From: Gautieria morchelliformis
Lineage: Eukaryota; Basidiomycota; Agaricomycetes; Gomphales; Gomphaceae
Assembly: GCA_015179125.1 (NCBI GenBank)
Contig: WHVA01000031.1
Coordinates: forward strand, 62,001-126,000
Direction: 5' to 3'
DNA: 64,000 bases
A program made the position numbers and the translations under genes. This document shows positions 56,880 through 64,000 of the stretch, one piece after another. The notes below the pieces were generated by a model. It ran no database searches and had not been told where the DNA came from. It saw only the letters and a list, made by a program, of their open reading frames with translations. Numbering within the stretch: position 1 is the stretch's first letter; every line of letters starts with the position of its first letter.

Positions 56880-59800
56880 GATTAAGAGTCTCAGACTCTA
56901 CTCACGATGGCACAGGCACCTACGACCACCCAATCACCACCAAAACACGACGTACACAAATTCCGAGACATAAAACCAAAACTCAACAAGAACAACTGGA
57001 TTTCATGGAAGAGGGAACTACTGGCAACGGCGAGGGACAGAGGGATATACAAAACCATCATCGGTACGACCCACGCATCACAGTTATCGCCGGAATCGAC
57101 ATGATCGGCAACACCCCACTCACACAACTACAAGACGAATGGGATGACAGGAACAACGTTGCGTATAGTCAAATCCTTCTATGTATATCACCAGAATTAC
57201 AGACGGCCATCGACGAAACGGAATTATGTGCCGAGGCATGGAACATACTGATTAGGAAATTTGAATCAACCAATCCGAGAAAAATCAGTATTATTAGGAC
57301 GGGGTACGAGAACTATCACATGACAGAGGGACAATCGGTCTCAGAATATATTACTACTATGAAAGAATATAGGAATCAACTGGCAAAAATGGGCGACCCC
57401 ATTGCCGACTCCACACACTGTGCCACTCTACTCAGGAACGTACCTGAATCATGGAGACCCATCGCACAAACAATACGTATGATCACTAGAGACCCAGACG
57501 AAATTGAAGAGAAACTGGAAGCCCACAAAGCAGACCTAGGAGCCGTCGAGGTATCAACACAAGCGGCCACGGCATTTGTGGGACAGACTCGACAACCCAG
57601 ACGTTTCAACAACTCACCAACTCGACCGACATTCAACAGCTACAACACACAACAGAATCGACCCCCGATCCAACAATCAGGAGGACACAACTTCTCCTGC
57701 AACAACTGCGGTAAACCAAACCACTCAGCATCAAGATGTCACGCACCAGGAGGAGGGCTAGCGACACATGAACCATGGAGGAAATACAACAACGCACACG
57801 GGGGGAACATGATGGGAGGAGGGAACTCACAGGGAGGTGGATACAACGGACCCAACAGATTCGAAAATAACAGACCGACACCACCTCAGCAACACCAACC
57901 GAACACCAACAACGATTCAGCACAATTCACCAACGTACCGAAGAAAGACATCGTCATGATGGCGCACGAGGAGACGAAATCAAACCCCGAGGCCAGTGAT
58001 ATAATCCTATCGACAGATTCCACGGCATTATCAGCCATAAAGGACAATGTACACATCTGGCTAGTCGATTCCAGGGCCACCAGTCACCTATGCGGCAATA
58101 TTGATTTATTCGACGAAATGCATCCCACACCACCGATTTCCATCGAAACAGCCAGCGGAGACTCCTTCAGAGCCGATCAGAGGGGAACCATCAGAATAAC
58201 ACTACAAAGCGACGCTCACCTACACCTACCACCTCTAGCCCTCACACTGATCGACGTCATATTCGTCCCAAGACTCAACGCCAACTTACTCTCCGTAGCC
58301 AAAATGACCAACGCAAACATAGACATCATGTTCAGCAAGGACGACATGTCCCTACTGATGGGAGACGAAATCTTAGCCCAAGGAACGAGAATCGACAACT
58401 TATACGCATACATGGCTCAACCGTCAAAGGAACCTGAACCAGAGAAGGCTCTCTACTCTGATAAACCGAATCAATTGACACTATGGCATCACAGACTAGC
58501 ACACACTGCCACATCAACAATTCAGAAGATGTGGAAACAGCAGACAGGCGTCGGTTTACCGAAGATCAGTAGTGAGGAGGAGTTAAACATATGCACCAAC
58601 TGCCCTTTCGGAAAAAAGACGCGCTCACCATTCAAAAACATCGAGGACACACCTGAGAAGATTGGAGACATCGTATAATCGACCTATGCGGACCATTCGA
58701 AACATCAGTTGGGGGATACAAATACTTCATCACATGGATCGATCACGCCACTCGATACACACACATCGACTTTCTGAAGAACAAGGAATGCACAACCGTC
58801 ACGAAATCATTCAAAGAATATATCGCATGGTTAAGGACACAAAAGAAAGCGGAAGTGAGGAGGATAAGGACGGACAACGGGGGAGAATACACCGGGAAGG
58901 AATTCGAAAGTACATGCAGTGAGCTTGGAATTGTTCACGAAACTACAACCCCTCACACACCAGAACACAATGGTATCACCGGGAGATACAACAGGACTCT
59001 ACAAGAAGGAGCCCTCACCCTACAAAACGACGCAGAACTCAGCAAAAGATTCTGGGTATCCAGCATACACACCGTCAACTTCGTCAAAAACCGCATACTA
59101 CACACGAAAATCAACAAGTCACCTTACGAGGCCTTTTGGAAAACCAGACCCAGACTTGATTGGCTGCGAACATACGGATCCAGGTGTTGGGCACTAGTCC
59201 CAAAAGCCACAAGGAAGAAGGGAGACTACAAAGCGATCGAAGGAATTTTTGTAGGATACTTTGACAACTCAAAGTCTTACAAGGTGTGGATACCACGAAC
59301 TCAGACACTGATGAAGTCTAGAGATGTAGTATTCGACGAACTAAAACACGTCGAACATACAACTCTACACGTGGAAGAGGAGGACGACGACCCCTACCTA
59401 TGGGTACTCGACGGAAAGTTACCATCATTTTCCCCACCGTCACAATCCAGAAATGATCCAGCTGGAGACGACGACAACAACAACATCCCACCACTCATCG
59501 ATCTAAGTCTGGAAGAAGAGGAGGAGATTGAAGCGGAAGAGGTCGAGGGAATCGTGACGAAACAACGAGAGGAGGAGGAAAGAATGGAAACAGAAAACAA
59601 CGAAAGGGAAGAATTAACAGAACAGTCAGAAGGGGATACAGGAAGAGAAGGAAGCGAGGAAACAGCACCAAAGGACTTCTTGAAGGGACCATGGATGAAT
59701 CCGACAAACACTGATTACGGGAAGGGAAAACGACACACAGCATTACTCACAGAGGTAGCAGCAATGGCACGAGGAAGAACGACACTTGAAGAAACGGAGA

Positions 59801-61387
59801 CAGCACTTGTAGTATTAGCAGAGGATGAACCGGTGAGTTACAGAGAGGCGATGAAATCGAGGGACGCAGAGAAATGGAGGAAGGCATGTCAGGACGAATA
59901 CGATCTGCTAACAGGATACAAGACATGGGAACTAACCGAGAGACCAGAGGAAACGAACGTTGTAGGGAGCAGATGGACATTCAGAGTGAAGAGGGATAAT
60001 CTAGGAGAAGTGGATAAGTTCAAGGCGAAATTCATTGCACAGGGATACTCACAAGTCCCAGGAGTCGATTTCCAAGAAACATATTCCCCCACCATTCGAC
60101 TCACCTCAATTCGACTTATCCTCGCCCTCGCAACCAAATACAACCTAGAATTACGACACATTGACGTGAAGGGAGCTTACCTGAACGGAAAGCTCGATGA
60201 TACCGTATACATGCGACAACCGGAGGGATTTATCAAACAGGGAGAAGAGAATTTGGTCTGCAAACTGAATAAAGGAATATATGGACTCAAACAATCGGGG
60301 AGAGTATGGCACGGGACACTGAAAGAACAGATGGAGAAAATGGGATTCAAAGCAGGAGAGGCAGATAGGACGATATTCCTCAGATTTGGGGAAGGAGACA
60401 ACATCGAGATTGCAGGATGGTATGTGGACGATGGACTCCTTGCATCGAGTTCATTGACTGCAATGGAGAGAATGATCAGAGACATCAGGGGGAGCTTTGA
60501 CATACAGGACTTGGGAGACCCGACACGATTACTCGGTATCCAGATTGTTAGGAATCGAGAACACGGCACCATACACATCTCCCAACCAGCATTCATTAAC
60601 ACCATCGCCAAACGATTCGAAATAACATCCGGACGTACGGTAAATTCCCCAATGGACCCAAACACCGAACTACGAGTCTCCACCTCCACATCAGAAATCA
60701 TTGACTACGCTTACGCATTGATAATCGGAAGCTTGAACTACTGTGCAGTGGCAACTCGACCAGACATAACCTACGCGGTCAACAGATGTGCACAATTCTC
60801 ATCCAAGCCTAACATCACTCACTGGGAAGCAGCCAAGAGAATCCTACGATACCTATTGAACACCAAAGAGTACGGTATAACATACCTCAGAGAAGGGGAC
60901 GGGGCCATGGGATTCGCACATAACTTGGCAGGATATACGGACGCAGATTTCGCAGGGGACAAAGATGACAGGAGATCGACTACCGGATGGTTATTCACAT
61001 ACAACGGGGCACCTATATGTTGGGCATCAAAGAAACAAATCAGTTTCAGCCGATCGACGATGGAATCAGAGGTAGTGGCAGGATCATTCGCCTCAGCAGA
61101 AGGGATATGGCTCATCAGGTTAGGGAGGGACTTCAGACACGAATTTACCCCCATCCCTATCTTCACCGACAACCAATCCACCATCGCGTTCTCGAACGAC
61201 AGCGTCAACAACAGCAGGACGAAACACATCGATATCCATTACCATTACACCAAAGAACAAATCACGGCTGGAAATATCAATCTTCGATATATCAAATCGC
61301 TTGAGAATCCAGCTGACGTCCTCACCAAGCCGCTGCCAGCTCGCAAGCATCTCCACATCCTCGGAATGCGTCGAGCTTGAGGGGGAG

Positions 61388-62111
61388 TGTTGAAAGTATT
61401 AAAGAAAACAATATTAACATATTAACTACAAACACAACCCCATATCACGACCAATACTCCGATAACCCCTCTCTCGGGATATATGCACTACGGCACTAGT
61501 ACCCGAGACCGCCGGATCATCATATGCCCACCCAAATTGACCCGATCACACCCCCCGACTCCCCCGATGCCACAGGGACACGTATCACGTGTTACCACGA
61601 CTTACAACATCCAAAACACTATCCAAGAACACCGAGCCCATCCCGAATCACGCACCTTCCATCAGTCACGTGACCCAATCAAGGGATGTGACACGTCGAG
61701 CCGACCCTGCCTATACCCAGACTATGCCCCCTATCCTTCACCAAACTTCTGTCCCCGCATCCTACTTTACACTCCATCTCCAAGCCCAACCTCGTCTCCC
61801 CTATCGTTACATGTGCGCCGCTCACCCCATTCCATCATCCCTTTAGTATCACACCACCAATCCCTTGACCGCCAAGCGCCACTAGTAACTAATAAATATG
61901 TGACCCCATGTACAAGAACAGAACAGTGAAATAACACCTCGTTTCACCTCTCATTCTACAGTAGGATTTCTAGTCGACACTAAAGTCATAAGACACGCAT
62001 ACTTACTGTGCGCGCAGATATTCCTGCCTACTCTAAAATCTCACTTGATTTATCTCACAACCAGGAGATTAAATCAATTATTCTCAATATCATTCCTAGT
62101 ATAAAACCACA
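61388..62111 (+). repeat. 3' LTR of copia 1
   Basis: Same length and ends as the 5' LTR; follows GGGGGAG directly after the RNase H stop region. Confidence 0.93.
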
Positions 62112-62399
62112 GCATCAGGTATGTTCTCGCGTCTATTACAACAAAAAGCTTACCTTGTCTGACATTTAGGCCCATATACCAACCAAGGGATTATTGATGC
62201 AGTCCACGATGGTACGGCCTCGGACGCGGTGCTAGCTGCTCTTCCTAAAGGAACTCCCAGCGTGGGGAAGGACGGAGCACACCCTGTATTGCTTGATACC
62301 ACGAAGGCTTGCATGGTGTTGGGCATGAAGTTCCGCCAGCTCGGCGAGACCGCCCAGGACACCGCCAGGAGCTTGTTGGCCAATGAGAAGGTTTGTTAA
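62112..62399 (+). pseudogene. NAD(P)-dependent reductase, 3' part
   Basis: After the target duplication GCATC the exon continues two bases to 62118, then a 51-nt intron (62119-62169, GTATGT...TTTAG) leads in frame to PYTNQGIIDAVHDGTASD and PKGTPSVGKDGAHPVLLDTT, KACMVLGMKFRQL, ending at the stop 62397-62399. This is the normal C-terminal part of the family (…YDTTKARSVLGM.F..L). Across the copia insertion the codons read Ala-Ser-Gly-Pro without loss, apart from the duplicated GCATC, which fixes the insertion point to the base. Confidence 0.8.
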
Positions 62400-62426
62400 C
62401 GAGAGACGCAATATCCCGGAGCCAGT

Positions 62427-62939
62427 ATGGTACGTAGGGCTAGAATGTTTTTGTTTTTGTTTTTTTTTAACTCCAAGTTATCGTCTTTTGGGGCGACTAG
62501 AATCACTGCGTTTAAGCCCTTTATTACCGTAGTTCGGCGACGTCCGTCAAGCTCTGAATATACCATGTCAGCCCATCTCGCCGCAGACGTTGTTAAGGCC
62601 ATGTTAACATACCGTCCACCTATATCTATGGACATCCATCAACCTCGCCTGTCTGCAGGCTCTGAATATATAACCTTAACACAACTGAGAATGTCTCTAA
62701 CCAGATCTGGCTACTTATCTTACCAGAGCTCCGATGTTATTGACTCATCGGGCTCTGAATATCTAACCTTGACACAGCTGAGAAGATCTCTGACCAGGTC
62801 TGGCTACGTACCTTGTCAGAGGTCCGAGGATATTGACACATCGCAGCCCTGTTTAGGTCCGTTCAGGCGGTGTCTCCGGTCTACGTATAGCTCTATCTTC
62901 CTCAGAAAGCACTTCACGATTTTTTTTGAACAGTCCTAA
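62427..62939 (+). CDS. 170-codon ORF with a duplicated 31-residue motif, unrecognised
   Basis: Two tandem units, about 62655-62747 and 62748-62840, encode GSEYITLTQLRMSLTRSGY and GSEYLTLTQLRRSLTRSGY followed by Q.S.D.ID. A looser third relative precedes them (SSEYTMSAHLAAD). Several differences between the two units are silent third-position changes (TTA/TTG, CAA/CAG, CTA/CTG, AGA/AGG in Arg), which supports past selection on the protein. The first ATG (62427) adds a poor-quality Phe-rich run; the ATG at 62565 is a better start, leaving about 124 residues. No intron is needed. Family unknown. Confidence 0.45.
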   Translation: MVRRARMFLFLFFFNSKLSSFGATRITAFKPFITVVRRRPSSSEYTMSAHLAADVVKAMLTYRPPISMDIHQPRLSAGSEYITLTQLRMSLTRSGYLSYQSSDVIDSSGSEYLTLTQLRRSLTRSGYVPCQRSEDIDTSQPCLGPFRRCLRSTYSSIFLRKHFTIFFEQS

Positions 62940-63061
62940 TAACTCGGCGCCCTAGCCCAGTCTCAATGACGCATCGATGACATCCTCACCATATGGGGTT
63001 TTCATCTCGCCAAGCTTTCTCCACAACCACCACGTACCTGTAACCTTGATCATCAGAGCCA

Positions 63062-63475
63062 ATGCCACGTACCAATATCACCAAGGCCAAGCCCAGTTCG
63101 CGGGTCAGACCTTACAGAAGGTACGTGTTGTCTTCTAACAGCGAGCGCACATATGCTAACTACTTGCTCAGAAACAATCAAACTAACTACTTGCTCAAAC
63201 ACAATCGACTCGGAACTTTCGTTCCACTCAAGAAGCCGTGAGCAATATATAATGAACAACGGATTAACATAACCTAGCTCTGCCTCAGCGAATATTCTGA
63301 TGAAGATCCATTTGTTTCGTCCGATGATGACATGGCTCCAGTCTCACCGGATCAGTCGACAGATACATTAATACTTCAACGCCACCCTTCAGCTGCGATC
63401 AAGGCTGTTTTTGCCATGTTGAAGGACGAGATTGAGATTCCAATCGATGTTATCATGCATCGATGGAGTACGTGA
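63062..63475 (+). CDS. Small three-exon gene, 103 residues, unrecognised
   Basis: Exons 63062-63120, 63172-63237 and 63289-63475 join in frame. Both introns (63121-63171 and 63238-63288) are 51 nt, GT-AG, with CTAAC/TAACAT branch-like words, the same size class as the introns of the giant gene. The product starts MPRTNITKAKPSSRVRPYRR, has a basic first third, an acidic middle (EYSDEDPFVSSDDD) and a helical end (PSAAIKAVFAMLKDEIEI). Intron 1 is a multiple of three and open, so it could also be retained. No domain is recognised. Confidence 0.5.
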
Positions 63476-63520
63476 TGATAGGGACATCAACCACTGGCAT
63501 TCAGGCATGCTGAAGCTCAC

Positions 63521-64000
63521 CAGGATTTCCTTCTTGAAAGTTTTATATTGCCCGGTGAGCCCTCTCTCTTTCATAACTTCCCAATCTCCTGGCTGACACT
63601 CAGTATCCCACATGTCGTCATCTGCATTTCGTGCCTGTCCTCTTGCCACTCGCTTGCCTCGGTGACCCCGACTACGGAACCCCCTCGAAGAATCAGCAGA
63701 CTCACTTCGGTCGCTTGCGCTTACAGCGGTAAGCTTCGAATTTGCCTGCCGCAAAACTGCTAGCTCATCCCTTATCCCCTGTAGCTCCGCGGACATTGCC
63801 CCTGATATTGCTTGCGTGACCTGAGTACTTATCCGTTCAGCCATTCTCAGCTGCTGATCTTCTTGATCTTCTTTTAACAGCGCCGGATCCAGATTACTTT
63901 GATCGGGCACAACTCTCGAATGCACGCGGGGCTCAACGCGCCTACTAATACACAGGTAATATGAGGGTGTGCACATCAATAGAGTGCTTACGCTTGATTC
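63521..64000 (-). CDS. Partial gene with coiled coil and basic patch, unrecognised
   Basis: Exon 63944-63521 is open and preceded by a 47-nt intron (63945-63991, GTAAGC...ATTAG) and the end of an upstream exon at 63992-64000, which leaves the window. The text has a coiled-coil stretch (AERISTQVTQAISGAMSAEL, IRDELAVLRQANSKL), a basic Arg-Gly patch (RGFRSRGHRGKRVARG) and an acidic, tryptophan-bearing end (DDDMWDTECQPGDWEVMKE). A donor GTGAGC follows at 63520; the next exon to the left is not resolved. It converges on the three-exon gene. It could be a host gene or the accessory ORF of a DNA transposon. Confidence 0.4.

Larger units (their letters stand above)
56156..62111 (+). mobile_element. 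copia 1: Ty1/copia element, nearly whole, target duplication GCATC
   Basis: Two 724-bp LTRs (56156-56879 and 61388-62111) flank gag with a CCHC knuckle (CNNCGKPNHSASRC, 57.7 kb), protease (WLVDSRATSHLCG, 58.05 kb), GAG-pre-integrase (WHHRLAHTATS), integrase (58.7-59.2 kb, NGGEYTGKEF), reverse transcriptase (60.0-60.7 kb, WYVDDGLL) and RNase H (to 61.38 kb, ENPADVLTKPL). GCATC stands at 56151-56155 and 62112-62116. The polypurine tract GAGGGGGAG precedes the 3' LTR. The LTRs differ at about 12 of 724 positions (about 1.7%), mostly transitions; at a rate of 1e-8 per site per year that is under one million years. It has only two or three interruptions. Confidence 0.95.

Noticed and set aside
1-64000. 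tRNA or rRNA genes
   Set aside because: No cloverleaf-like set of A and B boxes was seen by eye; a covariance-model scan would be needed to exclude one.

Overview
The window looks like repeat-rich chromosomal DNA of a filamentous basidiomycete. Short GT-AG introns (47-66 nt), chromodomain Ty3/gypsy elements, Tad-like LINEs and a DUF6606/DUF3638/DUF3645 giant protein all fit an Agaricomycete. Rhizoctonia/Ceratobasidium-like is my impression, not a proven placement. All calls were made by reading the sequence; no search was run.

Layout. 1-7801: one large host gene on the minus strand, six exons in frame, running off the left edge. 7.8-14.9 kb: a gene-poor stretch with a LINE fragment, several weak spliced coding candidates, a TATA-box promoter and an unusual run of local hairpins, ending in a tiny 5'-truncated LINE copy with a perfect 13-bp target duplication. 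14.9-15.3 kb: a host coding segment cut by a LINE poly(A) end. 15.3-25.2 kb: a minus-strand LINE split by a Ty3/gypsy element (gypsy 1), which itself carries a solo LTR. 25.2-40.7 kb: a nest of minus-strand Ty3/gypsy elements (D and E) holding several LTRs, four layers deep at one point. 40.7-50.6 kb: fragments of a Ty1/copia element, several Ty3/gypsy elements and LTRs, one long inverted LTR duplication, and an intact ORF of unknown family. 50.6-55.6 kb: a plus-strand LINE interrupted by a PIF/Harbinger DNA transposon. 55.6-62.4 kb: a host NAD(P)-dependent reductase gene split by a nearly whole copia element flanked by GCATC duplications. 62.4-64 kb: probable small host genes of unknown function.

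Only the two ends look like ordinary host DNA; about 48 kb in the middle is layered transposable elements. Order of insertion can be read from target duplications: LTR-B in an LTR-D copy (GCCAC), LTR-D in gypsy D (GCTAC), a copia-type LTR in that LTR-D, and a further LTR-D in that copia LTR (GACGC); LTR-A in gypsy 1 (ACCGT); a gypsy-1-type LTR in LTR-D (CGAGC); Harbinger in the LINE; copia 1 in the reductase gene.

Most worth a second look: seven perfect Gcn4/AP-1 type sites upstream of the TATA box of one solo LTR (four in a sister copy), the hairpin cluster at 8.2-11.9 kb, a private CpG-containing pentamer saturating each LTR family, and the orphan 356-residue ORF at 45.0-46.1 kb.
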